In this document: piece by piece, positions 34,295 to 43,423 of the stretch
Layout: every line of letters begins with the position of its first letter
Position numbering within the stretch: the stretch's first letter is position 1
Notes under the pieces: generated by a model
Told to the model about the DNA's origin: nothing
Seen by the model: the letters and a program-made list of their open reading frames with translations, nothing else
The model's database searches: none
Origin: Bacteroidota bacterium
GTDB lineage: Bacteria > Bacteroidota > Bacteroidia > Chitinophagales > Chitinophagaceae
Reading direction: 5' to 3'
NCBI GenBank assembly: GCA_018268105.1
Contig: JAFDXG010000179.1
Span: forward strand, 1-64,000
DNA length: 64,000 nucleotides
Translations under genes and position numbers: made by a program

Positions 34295-35230
34295 TTATTT
34301 ATTTTCTATGGTTACATGCGCAGTATCGGGCAAACCGTAGTTGCCGGTCACTACTATTTTATCCTTGTCGTTAAATGGCGGATCGGTAATTTCTACACGC
34401 CCGTTGGATTCAATACCTTTTTTAACAGGTACTTTTACAGCGGTTACACTATCTATCATTTTCATTACCCAAAATTCTGTTTGCGTTTCATCTGTGATTA
34501 AAGCGGCTTTGGGCAGGGAGATTACCGATGATTTTTCATCTTTCACAATTTTTACTTTTGCTATCAGGTTTTCCGGTATAGCGTGTCCGGGTTGTACACG
34601 TATAACTATGCGCTGTGTTTGTGTGGAGGAGTCCATTACAGGCATGGCATGATCTATGTGCCCGTTAAGCTTTTCCCCGTCGGGCAATATTAGTTCAAGG
34701 CTTTTCTTATTTATTACAAAAGGTCTCAGTTCATAAGGCATATCCAATAGGAAGACGAAACTGTTTTTATCGGTTATGATCGCTAATTGCTCCCCGTCCT
34801 GCACATAATCGCCTGGCTGGTGATCAAGTTGTGTAATGAAACCACTACTGCTTGCTCTGATGGTGTTTTGTCCCGAAAAATGAAAAGAGGTGTCGAGTGA
34901 ATTGATCGTATTTCCCAATGCGGTGGCTTCTTTTGTTTTGATAGTAAACAATAATTGTCCGCGCTGTATAAATTGTCCCAGGCGGATATTCCCGGTATTG
35001 AGATACCCGGTAGCATTTGACTTAACAAAGCTTTTCAGTAAATAAGAAGAAATAGCGTTCAGTTCGATATAATTGGTCATAGGCTCGTGACTAACAGCAG
35101 TAACCGTTACGGGAGTAACCACATCGGGAACGCTTTCTTCTTTAGTGTCTGCCTGCTCCGAATGGCAACCTGCTAAAACAAACAATACAATTAAAGTATA
35201 AGTACTAAATAAATACAGACGAATGTTCAT
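34295..35230 (-). CDS. RND periplasmic adaptor (membrane fusion protein)
   Basis: About 311 residues with a lipoprotein signal (MNIRLYLFSTYTLIVLFVLAGC) make this a lipid-anchored HlyD-family adaptor linking pump and outer-membrane channel. The barrel-sandwich hybrid core shows YLNTGNIRLGQFIQRGQLLF and ASSSGFITQLDHQPGDYVQDG. The helical hairpin is short. An upstream in-frame ATG at 35257 overlaps the TolC gene; the Met at 35230 gives the lipoprotein signal and is chosen. Confidence 0.9.
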   Translation of the reverse strand: MNIRLYLFSTYTLIVLFVLAGCHSEQADTKEESVPDVVTPVTVTAVSHEPMTNYIELNAISSYLLKSFVKSNATGYLNTGNIRLGQFIQRGQLLFTIKTKEATALGNTINSLDTSFHFSGQNTIRASSSGFITQLDHQPGDYVQDGEQLAIITDKNSFVFLLDMPYELRPFVINKKSLELILPDGEKLNGHIDHAMPVMDSSTQTQRIVIRVQPGHAIPENLIAKVKIVKDEKSSVISLPKAALITDETQTEFWVMKMIDSVTAVKVPVKKGIESNGRVEITDPPFNDKDKIVVTGNYGLPDTAHVTIENK

Positions 35231-35244
35231 GTTAAAAATCAGTA

Positions 35245-36486
35245 TTATCTGCTCCAATAATTTATCTGGTTGATGATCTGCCAGCGATTTATTCTGTTTT
35301 GTGTAAGCAGATTTTTTGCTGCCAGGTAATTGTTCAAAGCTATTACCAGGTCGGCTATACGCACATCGCCTGTTACCAGTAATCGAAGATGGGCATTAAT
35401 CAATCCCTCTGAGTATTTTACCTGGTCGTTTATCTCATCAATCAGCTCTTCCGTTCCTTTCAATTGTTCAGATAGTTGTTCAATTTGCCTGTGATACTGC
35501 CTGTTGAAAAAAGCACTGTAGGATTGCCGTGTACGCTCAGCAATATCTATCTTGCCGTATTTCATTTTTCGTTGCCTTCCATCATAGATGGGTAAAGTGA
35601 CAGCCAGTCCGATACCTGCTCCAAAATTTTTATAAGGGGTTTGGGCAAATGATGAGTTGTATCCGCCATCTGCAAATATATTGGCTTTGGGTTTATAGCT
35701 ATAGTCAATCACTTTTTTGCTGTTAATATTTTTAAGGCTATCTAAAATATATTTCCGGAAAAAAACAGAGTTTTCAGGAGTGGGGAGATTGTTAAGTAAG
35801 ATGGAGGGTTCCTGTAATATCCCCTCCACTGTATCATTGATCCCGCATAAATAGATAAGTGTTGCGTAATTGCTTTTGTACTGAATGCCGGCTTGTTTCA
35901 TTGCCAGTTTTTGTTGCTGCAGGGTAACCAGAAAGGTTAGATAGTCCGTTTGTTTGTAGATGTTGTTTTGAGTAAGTCTTTTTAAAATTGTATCTTCTTT
36001 CAATAGCAAATCATAGACTTCTGTTGCAAAGTTCAGTTGTTGCCGGTCCCCATAAGTAGTGATGTACTGTGCAGTCACAGTCCTGATTATATCCTGTTCA
36101 GTTATTTTGGCAGTGTTCTTTATCCCCGCTGTATTTAAACGTATCGTTTCAAATTGTGTTTCAAGATTATTCCGGCTTACTAAAATCTTACTTACACCCA
36201 CCAGCGCATTGACATTGGCTCCGTTGGTAATAGCATTGTCGTACCCCCACCCGTTAATAACAGGTGTATAATAATTATTACCCGATCCGATGACCTGAGG
36301 TTTATAGGCTGCACGTATCAGTGTGCTGTCTATAATGCCAAGTTGTACCTGGTTATTGTAATCCTTCAGCAGGGGACTGTTAGATAAGGCACTGGAAATA
36401 AAATATTCAAGCGTGTTGTTTTGTGCTTTTATCTTAAAAACAGGTAAAAGGAAAAACAGGCTTAAATACATTTTTAATTTATGCAT
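35245..36486 (-). CDS. TolC-family outer membrane efflux channel
   Basis: This is a protein of about 413 residues with a signal peptide from the Met at 36486 (MHKLKMYLSLFFLLPVFKIKAQ) and two TolC-like helical repeats (TLEYFISSALSNSPLLKDY; VTAQYITTYGDRQQLNFATEVYDL; GIGLAVTLPIYDGRQRKMKYG). It provides the outer-membrane exit duct for the pump. An earlier Met at 36525 adds a hydrophobic but less typical N-terminus. It is the second gene of the operon after the PepSY-like gene. Confidence 0.9.
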   Translation of the reverse strand: MHKLKMYLSLFFLLPVFKIKAQNNTLEYFISSALSNSPLLKDYNNQVQLGIIDSTLIRAAYKPQVIGSGNNYYTPVINGWGYDNAITNGANVNALVGVSKILVSRNNLETQFETIRLNTAGIKNTAKITEQDIIRTVTAQYITTYGDRQQLNFATEVYDLLLKEDTILKRLTQNNIYKQTDYLTFLVTLQQQKLAMKQAGIQYKSNYATLIYLCGINDTVEGILQEPSILLNNLPTPENSVFFRKYILDSLKNINSKKVIDYSYKPKANIFADGGYNSSFAQTPYKNFGAGIGLAVTLPIYDGRQRKMKYGKIDIAERTRQSYSAFFNRQYHRQIEQLSEQLKGTEELIDEINDQVKYSEGLINAHLRLLVTGDVRIADLVIALNNYLAAKNLLTQNRINRWQIINQINYWSR

Positions 36487-36544
36487 AAATAAAATAAAGG
36501 GTTGTCGGAAAAACAATATTGACAACCCAAGCTAATCCGTATGT

Positions 36545-36988
36545 TTAATCGTTGTCTTTTTCTTCTTTAATAAAATTCCCCTGTGTGTCCAAAATTACAT
36601 CCATTTTGTTTACTTCCGCTTCATAATTTACCATTCCTCCTGACCTGGTGATTTTTGCGGCTTCCTTAATTTTTGCACCATTGTAGTGAGTTTTGATATA
36701 AGAAACGGCTGCGGGGGGAAGTGCGGCGACTGCTATTTTTTCTTCTGTTTCTTTCCAAATACCATTGTTGTCATACACGGCAGACATTTCTTTTTTATGC
36801 TGAACAAAATTTACTTCATAATTATTCCCTTCCTTTTCCCATTTTACTTTAGAAGTGCCAGCAAACATCTCTGCAAAAGCTGCTTTTACCTTGTCTGGTG
36901 GCGTAATCATTTTATTGTGATTTTCCTGTGCGAATAAACCAATACTTAAAACATTCGTAATAATTACAGTTATTAATTTCTTTTTCAT
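36545..36988 (-). CDS. PepSY-like exported protein
   Basis: About 147 residues: a signal peptide (MKKKLITVIITNVLSIGLFAQ) then two PepSY-like units (VKAAFAEMFAGTSKVKWEKEGNNYEV; AAVSYIKTHYNGAKIKEAAKITRSGG). Such proteins of the beta-lactamase-inhibitor-like/PepSY group are periplasmic and of uncertain function. It is 20 bases or more upstream of the TolC gene and may be the first gene of the efflux operon. An extra 9-residue start at 37015 is less likely. The preceding gap (36989-37575) holds no gene; only short worn repeats (for example near 37265-37445) are visible. Confidence 0.8.
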   Translation of the reverse strand: MKKKLITVIITNVLSIGLFAQENHNKMITPPDKVKAAFAEMFAGTSKVKWEKEGNNYEVNFVQHKKEMSAVYDNNGIWKETEEKIAVAALPPAAVSYIKTHYNGAKIKEAAKITRSGGMVNYEAEVNKMDVILDTQGNFIKEEKDND

Positions 36989-37575
36989 AATTGATGATTT
37001 TAATGAATATGGCAAAAGTATACGGCAATTCTGGAGAATTTTTGAACTTAGTGTTTACTGTAATAAAACATATGCATTTATGATATTAATATCCCGGATA
37101 AAGCGAAGAAAACGGGTATCGTAACAATAAAAAAATAATATAAGATATGTTGCCGGTACAGGTGAAAACCTGTTTGAATGGATGTGGGTCAGTGTACTAT
37201 TAGTTTTATAATTTTATTGTAAAGTTTGTACTTTATTGTCAAAATGGTTTGCTGATACTTAATTCATAACTGCGTCTCGCAGCACAGCTTTGTGTATAGG
37301 ATGGCCCGGCGTTGTTCACTTATATTACGACTGGTCCCCAGTGGGAGACCCGGCTGAGAAAGAAGTACAAAGTCATAGGGGGGGTGTGAAGATATTGGGT
37401 GCTTCGCAAACAGTTGAATAGAATTGATGCAGTACAAGCGAGCGTGGCAAGTAAAGCTCAATAGTAGTACTATAGCTAAGTACATTATATTGCAACCCTA
37501 TACCATGCCCCTTTTTACAAAGATATCCTGCTACAAGACCGGTAACAGGGAAAAAATGAAAAGGTTTGCAGATAT

Positions 37576-38970
37576 TCAATCCACATTCTTACTGCGCAAA
37601 TCTCCCTGCAGGTAACTAAGTACGGCATTTTTCACGTTTTTTTCAACTTCAGGTGTATAGGGGTTGACGGTTTCCACTTCGTAACCGCCATGCTTAAATT
37701 CATCGGCGGCGGGTAAATAGCCCAGCCAGCCATTGGTATAGCCATAATAAAATGTATAGGGGTATGGCGACTGGTCGCGTATATCATTGGATATTTCACA
37801 AAACAATTCTACAGGCAGGCTCCATATCGCTATATCCTGGTTGACTTTTAAAAACCTGGCTGGGAGTAATATTATATTTTTCCCATCTGCTGTTTTTCGG
37901 GTGTATCTGTCCAGGTCGGCAGGCCAGCCCATGTTTTCTTTTCGGGGTGTTTCTATCATTGTTTTACCGGCAAATAACCGCACTTTGTTTGTAGTGTTGG
38001 TGATATGCCTGTTGGCTTCGAGTATTTTATCGCCCAGCAATACTCTGAATTGAGACAGGTGTGCTGAGGATGCATTGGGGTAGGTGCTGTATATAGGCGC
38101 AAGGTTGCCGGCAGCACCGTTGATGAATAGCATGGGAACCCCCGTTTTTTCTTCCACATATTCTGAAACGATACCCGGGACATCGGCACTTATCTGAAGG
38201 TTGGGCGATCCCAGTGCTGTGCCATGTATGGCATAGTTGGAAATCAGTACCAAAGGTGTACCATCTTCTTTATCTATTCGTATGATACCGATTCTTTTGT
38301 CGGTTGTGCCATCTGGATTCATACCCAGCGAAGCTTTTCCGCTCACATCTATTCCTCGCCGGTTGATATTGGCGTTGGCATGTCCCCAGCCTGTACCCAG
38401 CCTGGCTTCTGTCAGGTTGTGTTGGGCCATTTCAATGCCTTCTATTATTTTTTGCTCAACAAAAGCAGTATATGCTGTGTCTACGGCATGCTTATATCTT
38501 TCTCCCATAAACACTTCGGGTAAACCGGGTACCCCAACTTCAGGGGCAGAGTGAGTATGCGTGAGCGACCACCAGAAATTTTCCGGAGTGATTCCAAATT
38601 TTTTTAATAATAAAGATGCAACATGATCATACTCCGATGGTGAGATGACGCAGATATCAGAGGAGACCAGGCAGAAGCGTGTGATGCCATCATCCAGCAA
38701 TACAATACGATGATAGATGTGATCGTGCACACCGGTTGACTGGCGGGCATTATAGCCCAGCAACATCTTGGGTTGATCCGGAGTGATATCTAACTTGACA
38801 ACAGCAGCACGAAAAACACCGGGTATGTTATGAGCAGTAACACTGGAAGTTTGTGCATAAGCCGATAGAGTAATAGCGCAACATGCAATGATGAGGACAA
38901 TAGCGTAGTTGATACAGTTGAATCTGCTCAAGTTTAATAACTGCGTTATAAAAATATAATGTCTATCCAT
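37576..38970 (-). CDS. Neutral/alkaline ceramidase-like hydrolase, paralogue 1
   Basis: This 464-residue exported protein matches the N-terminal catalytic domain of neutral non-lysosomal ceramidases, zinc amidases that split ceramide into sphingosine and fatty acid. Visible elements: THTHSAPEVG (first zinc-ligand region), NYAIHGTALG (second His), QISADVPG (position of the nucleophile Ser), FINGAAGNLAPIY, and the C-terminal PVELFCEISNDIR/GYTNGWLGYLP (Glu and Tyr region). The C-terminal Ig-like domain of full-length ceramidases (650-750 residues) is absent. It ends the four-gene minus operon that starts at 44782. Many bacterial short members have no tested substrate, so ceramide is an inference. 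Confidence 0.82.
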   Translation of the reverse strand: MDRHYIFITQLLNLSRFNCINYAIVLIIACCAITLSAYAQTSSVTAHNIPGVFRAAVVKLDITPDQPKMLLGYNARQSTGVHDHIYHRIVLLDDGITRFCLVSSDICVISPSEYDHVASLLLKKFGITPENFWWSLTHTHSAPEVGVPGLPEVFMGERYKHAVDTAYTAFVEQKIIEGIEMAQHNLTEARLGTGWGHANANINRRGIDVSGKASLGMNPDGTTDKRIGIIRIDKEDGTPLVLISNYAIHGTALGSPNLQISADVPGIVSEYVEEKTGVPMLFINGAAGNLAPIYSTYPNASSAHLSQFRVLLGDKILEANRHITNTTNKVRLFAGKTMIETPRKENMGWPADLDRYTRKTADGKNIILLPARFLKVNQDIAIWSLPVELFCEISNDIRDQSPYPYTFYYGYTNGWLGYLPAADEFKHGGYEVETVNPYTPEVEKNVKNAVLSYLQGDLRSKNVD

Positions 38971-38994
38971 TGTATCAAGTTTGCTGTTATAGAT

Positions 38995-41900
38995 TTAATT
39001 CTGTTTTAAAAAAGCAATCAGATCTGACATTTGCTCCTTGTTGATATTTTTTTGCAATCCCGTGGGCATGGCAGAGATACTCAGTGATTTTAAAGATTTA
39101 ATATCCTGGCGACTGATCGTCTTTTCAAAATTACCCACATTTTTAATGGTGATGGCAGCAGCTGTTTCATTTGCTATAATTCCCTGTATGGGTTCTCCAT
39201 TGGTCTGTTGAATTTCCCAGAGATCATAGCCGGCCATGATGGAAAGATTTGGATCGAGAATATTAGCAAGAATATCTTCTTTTTTCCAGTTGTGGATGGT
39301 ACTGAGATCGGGGCCAAAGGCCACACCCATCTGTCCTTTTACCTGGTGACAAAGGGCGCAATGCTGTAAAAATATGGTTTTACCTTTTTCTGTATCGCCT
39401 TTCTGATTTAAAGCAGCCTGATATTCCCTGCTGATTTTTTTAGCTTCTGCGGCATTTTGAGTAAAGAGCCTGCGGGCAAGGTTTCGCAGGTTTTCATCTG
39501 CCAGTTGCATCAGTTGTACACTGGTAATAAAACTTACACTGTTGGTGGGAACTTTGCCTTTCTCCATTGACTGGATCAGTACCCGCATCCGAGAAGTATC
39601 TGCCATAAAAACTTTAATGGCGGCATCCCTGATTTCGGTTGTGAACTCCGTCCAATGATTAGCTAGAAATTCACTCGCCGCCGTTGACGGAATAGCATTC
39701 ATCACCCTTAAGGCGGCAAACTTTACTGCAGGCTGCTCCTGCGGATTGGTTATAAGTTGTTCAAGCATAGCAAGGTGAACAGAAGGGTCTTCTATTTTAA
39801 TAAAATCTAAAGCATCAGCTCTCCGGTTAACGGGTAAATGGTTGTCTTTGATGATATCTAAAGCCTTGTTGATTGCCAATTCGCGCATGGCATTGTTCTG
39901 TATTTTTGATACCTGTAGCACCTGTAGCGCTGCATTCCTGAACTCCTCCGCCTTACTGTCAAAAAAAATATTGATCAGTTGTTGCTGAATCCCTTCTGCA
40001 ATCGCCGGTTTGTTTTTTCTGCCACGCAGCCCCTGGGCTATTCCTTTCAGCATCACCGGTTGCCATGATTCCTGCTTTGCTCCCGGTAATGATTTTTGAA
40101 TCAGGTGGTGAACAGTTGATTCATCAGCCGATGCCGCAATCATAGCAGTTGCCCGCTGTGTCATAGATGTAAATGCCGGTATATCTTTTTTGTATTTTGT
40201 CAAAAGCAGGTTTAGTAATTCCCCTGCATGCAGTGAAGATGCCGATAAAGCGGCGATTTGAAACCATTTATTATTGAGGTTGTCAAAAAGTAGTTTGTTT
40301 CTTACTTCTGATGCATTGGCATTTTCTGCAAAGCCAAGTGTAAGGAGGAGTTGAAATTTTACTTTTTCATTATCATCATTTTTCAATTGTATTATGGCAT
40401 TTGTTAACTCCGGATGATCCTGCAGGTGGAGTTCAGCCAGTTTGATGGCATTCTCCCTGATGCCTGCAACTGTATCTTTCAGTGCATGCTTTATTATATC
40501 AGCTTCCAAAGTGCCCATTCCTTCAAGCGTCCAAAGCGCATGAAGTCTGCCCATTGCGGAGGGGTTTTGGGTTGCCATTTTTACAAGACCCGGAATATTT
40601 TTTTTATCTGAGCGGTCTACTAATATTCTTTGGGCATTCATTCTCCACCAGTTGTTTGGATTTGCCAGTTCTCTGATTAATGATTCTCCATCTGCATCAC
40701 CCAGCGATAATCCTTTTGTCCATTCCGCTTTTTTCCCATCTGTTGTACTGATACGATAAATTCTTCCTTTATCAATACCATCATACAAATTACCTGCTTT
40801 GATTGCTTCTTCCGACATCCATTCGGGCGATTCAATAACTCTCCGGTAGTAGTCCAGCACATACAATGCTCCATCCGGGCCCACATACATGTTCACAGGG
40901 CGTGACCATGCATCGGTGGAGGTCAAAAACTCTTTGTTGGGAAATACACGGCCGGCAATATAGCTTACACCACTGTCTCTTAATGCATCTACGTGCACAA
41001 GATTGCTTACCGGTTCAGCAATAAAGGTAGCGCCGGTATTATAAGGTGCCGGAAAATCATTTGCCAGGTACACCGTCAATCCACTACCAGAAGTCATTGT
41101 GCCCACGTCGGTAAGTATTTGCCTGTCGGGGTTTGTAGTGGTTGGGAATACTTCAGGTGCATTGAGATGGTCCGACATGGAAAGAACGGGGTCTGTAGGC
41201 GGGAGCTGAGGATTGCGAACAAGATACCGTTGTGCAATTATTTCCTGATAGCCCTGGTCGGAATTGTTGCAGCCAAACCAATGCCCCCATTGATTAAATG
41301 CATGCCCGAACTGGCAGCGGCTGGCTATTTCTTCCAGCAACATCCTGTCGGGACGAAAACGCACAGATCGTCCGCTTGCATTTTGAGGAAGGCGGACTGC
41401 CAGAGGGTTGGAGGGATAAAATATTTCTGTTCCCTCATCACCAAACTCCTGTACATAATCTCGGGATCTGACAACCCCTTCGTGGGCAGCATATACCCAG
41501 TTATCGAGGCCATATACGGGATTATTCAAATTATGCTGAGGATTGGTGAGTGCAAAACCTGTAAGTACGGTATCCATGATATCGGCTTTGCCATCATTAT
41601 CTGAGTCTTCGAGATAATAGATGTTTGGAGAATCGGTTACCAAAAAACCTTTCTTCCAGCGGAGGATTCCGGTAGGCAGAATCAGTCCCTCTTTAAAAAG
41701 AGTACGTTTATCCATAATGCCGTCGCCATTGGTATCGGACAGTCTTACTATATTACCGCTGCCACTTTTATCAAGCGGATAGCCATGCATCTCCACCACA
41801 TACATCCGACCATATTCATCAATCTCCATATCAACCGGTGAGGTGATCAATGGTTCTGCAGCGATCATTTCAATTTTAAATCCCTCCGGTACCTGCATTG

Positions 41901-42033
41901 TTGCCAGCGCATCTTTTGCGCTTACACTACCATCGGATAAACGGGAAGATGATTCTTTCTGTTTACAATTTATCCCAGTCAGTAATAAAGTGATAACAAA
42001 ATAATAAGTGGCGGATTTGAACAGATGAGACAT
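38995..42033 (-). CDS. PVC-type heme-binding dehydrogenase-like protein with HEAT repeats and cytochrome c
   Basis: This 1,012-residue exported protein begins with a signal peptide and lipoprotein-like LLLTGINC (the residue before Cys is unusual). An N-terminal beta-propeller of the membrane-bound-dehydrogenase type follows (about 60-450; MQVPEGFKIEMIAAEPLI, EIDEYGRMYVVEMHG, YVGPDGALYVLDYYRR). HEAT-like repeats span about 470-850. A C-terminal cytochrome c domain has CALCH at 892-896 and a distal Met at about 989 (ISAMPTGL). Such proteins, first described in Planctomycetes, are thought to oxidise carbohydrates or other donors at the membrane. Here it is encoded inside the ceramidase-like operon, 4 bases from paralogue 2. 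Confidence 0.9.
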   Translation of the reverse strand: MSHLFKSATYYFVITLLLTGINCKQKESSSRLSDGSVSAKDALATMQVPEGFKIEMIAAEPLITSPVDMEIDEYGRMYVVEMHGYPLDKSGSGNIVRLSDTNGDGIMDKRTLFKEGLILPTGILRWKKGFLVTDSPNIYYLEDSDNDGKADIMDTVLTGFALTNPQHNLNNPVYGLDNWVYAAHEGVVRSRDYVQEFGDEGTEIFYPSNPLAVRLPQNASGRSVRFRPDRMLLEEIASRCQFGHAFNQWGHWFGCNNSDQGYQEIIAQRYLVRNPQLPPTDPVLSMSDHLNAPEVFPTTTNPDRQILTDVGTMTSGSGLTVYLANDFPAPYNTGATFIAEPVSNLVHVDALRDSGVSYIAGRVFPNKEFLTSTDAWSRPVNMYVGPDGALYVLDYYRRVIESPEWMSEEAIKAGNLYDGIDKGRIYRISTTDGKKAEWTKGLSLGDADGESLIRELANPNNWWRMNAQRILVDRSDKKNIPGLVKMATQNPSAMGRLHALWTLEGMGTLEADIIKHALKDTVAGIRENAIKLAELHLQDHPELTNAIIQLKNDDNEKVKFQLLLTLGFAENANASEVRNKLLFDNLNNKWFQIAALSASSLHAGELLNLLLTKYKKDIPAFTSMTQRATAMIAASADESTVHHLIQKSLPGAKQESWQPVMLKGIAQGLRGRKNKPAIAEGIQQQLINIFFDSKAEEFRNAALQVLQVSKIQNNAMRELAINKALDIIKDNHLPVNRRADALDFIKIEDPSVHLAMLEQLITNPQEQPAVKFAALRVMNAIPSTAASEFLANHWTEFTTEIRDAAIKVFMADTSRMRVLIQSMEKGKVPTNSVSFITSVQLMQLADENLRNLARRLFTQNAAEAKKISREYQAALNQKGDTEKGKTIFLQHCALCHQVKGQMGVAFGPDLSTIHNWKKEDILANILDPNLSIMAGYDLWEIQQTNGEPIQGIIANETAAAITIKNVGNFEKTISRQDIKSLKSLSISAMPTGLQKNINKEQMSDLIAFLKQN

Positions 42034-42037
42034 AATA

Positions 42038-43387
42038 TTAATTTCCAGATTTTTTGTTTTTACGTTTAGCCTTTTCCGTTACTAATTGCGGTGCCTTCAA
42101 TTTGCTCTGCAGATAATCTACTACCGATGCAGTAAGGTCACCGGCTGCACGCGGGGTGAAGGGAGATACCGTTTCCACTTCATAACCACCGTGTTTCCAT
42201 TCAGCTTGTGTCGGTAAATAACCAAACCAACCGTTGGTATACCCAAAATAAAAAGTATAGGGGTAAGGTGAACGGCTTCTTACCTCATTTGATACTTCGC
42301 AGAACAGTTCAACCGGGGCGCTCCATATGGCAATATCTTTATTGATTTTAAGAAAGCGCACCGGAAGCCGTACTGAGGTGTCGCCTGTTTTATTTATTAC
42401 AGCGTATTTTTTTAAATCAGACGACCAGGGAAGTCCCGGTTTCTTAGCTGTCTCTACAACAATTTCATCAGACTGAAGTTGTACATTTTCAACCGTCGAT
42501 TTGATGTTTTTATTTGCTTCTAAAATTTTGTCGCCCAGCAAAACGCGGAACTCACCGAGGTGCCCGGCCCCTGCGTTGGGGTACACACTATAGATAGGAG
42601 CGAGGTTGCCTGCTGCACCATTAATGTAGAGCACAGGCATTCCGGTTTTTTCTTCTACATATTCGGCCACAATACCGGGTGCATCGCCGCTGATTTGGAG
42701 ATTAGCCCCACTCATTACGGTACCATGCATCGCATAATTAGCAATCAATGCCAGGGGGCCTCCGTCTTTCTTATCAAAGCGTAATAGTCCTATACGCCTG
42801 TCCACCGGGCCATCGGGATTCATGCCTAGGGATGCTTTACCATTTACATCAATAGCACGCCGGTTGATATTGGCCTGCGAAAACCCCCAGCCCGCGCTTA
42901 AAGTAACATCGGTGAGTTTGCTTCGGGCTTCAGCTATACCCTCTATCAGTTTTTGTTCTATCATATCGGTATAGACCGCATCAACGGTATGCTGAATGCG
43001 GTCGCCCATATAAATGCCATATAATCCTGTGGCGCCAAATTCAGGTGCGGAATGCGTATGGGTTACACACCACCAGATATTTAATGGATTGATACCATAC
43101 AATTTTTGAAGCTTCGCTGCTACCTTATCATATTCAGAAGGCGAATACAGACATATATCCGAGGAGACAATAAAAAACTGTGTTTTGCCATCATCCAAAG
43201 CGAGAATTTTATGATAGATGCGATCCCGGACACCTGTTGATTTCCGCTCCTGGTAGCCCAGCAGGTATTGAGAATCGGTAGGTGTGATGTCTGTTTTTAC
43301 TACGGCAGCCCGTAGTTGCGCTTTTGAAACAGCAGCACAAAAAAGCATAATACAAATCAGGAAAAATAATCGTATTGTTTTCAGCAT
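42038..43387 (-). CDS. Neutral/alkaline ceramidase-like hydrolase, paralogue 2
   Basis: This 449-residue exported protein (signal ending SKAQ) has the same catalytic-domain layout as its neighbours: THTHSAPEFG, NYAMHGTVM, QISGDAPG (nucleophile position), YINGAAGNLAPIY, PVELFCEVSNEVR and GYTNGWFGYLP. It lacks the usual C-terminal domain. A Lys-rich tail (KAKRKNKKSGN) is unique to this copy. The stop lies 4 bases before the PVC cytochrome gene and the start 36 bases after paralogue 3. Confidence 0.82.
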   Translation of the reverse strand: MLKTIRLFFLICIMLFCAAVSKAQLRAAVVKTDITPTDSQYLLGYQERKSTGVRDRIYHKILALDDGKTQFFIVSSDICLYSPSEYDKVAAKLQKLYGINPLNIWWCVTHTHSAPEFGATGLYGIYMGDRIQHTVDAVYTDMIEQKLIEGIAEARSKLTDVTLSAGWGFSQANINRRAIDVNGKASLGMNPDGPVDRRIGLLRFDKKDGGPLALIANYAMHGTVMSGANLQISGDAPGIVAEYVEEKTGMPVLYINGAAGNLAPIYSVYPNAGAGHLGEFRVLLGDKILEANKNIKSTVENVQLQSDEIVVETAKKPGLPWSSDLKKYAVINKTGDTSVRLPVRFLKINKDIAIWSAPVELFCEVSNEVRSRSPYPYTFYFGYTNGWFGYLPTQAEWKHGGYEVETVSPFTPRAAGDLTASVVDYLQSKLKAPQLVTEKAKRKNKKSGN

Positions 43388-43423
43388 AACAATTTTATTA
43401 TTGAGGGTTTCTTATATCGTTTG

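Noticed and set aside
37260..37575. Possible small genes in the gap before the ceramidase-like operon
   Set aside because: Short overlapping frames on both strands with low-complexity translations; the sequence looks like worn intergenic repeats.
40993..41604. 203-codon open frame antisense to the PVC cytochrome gene
   Set aside because: It lies wholly inside the confidently coding propeller region, and its translation shows no domain or signal.
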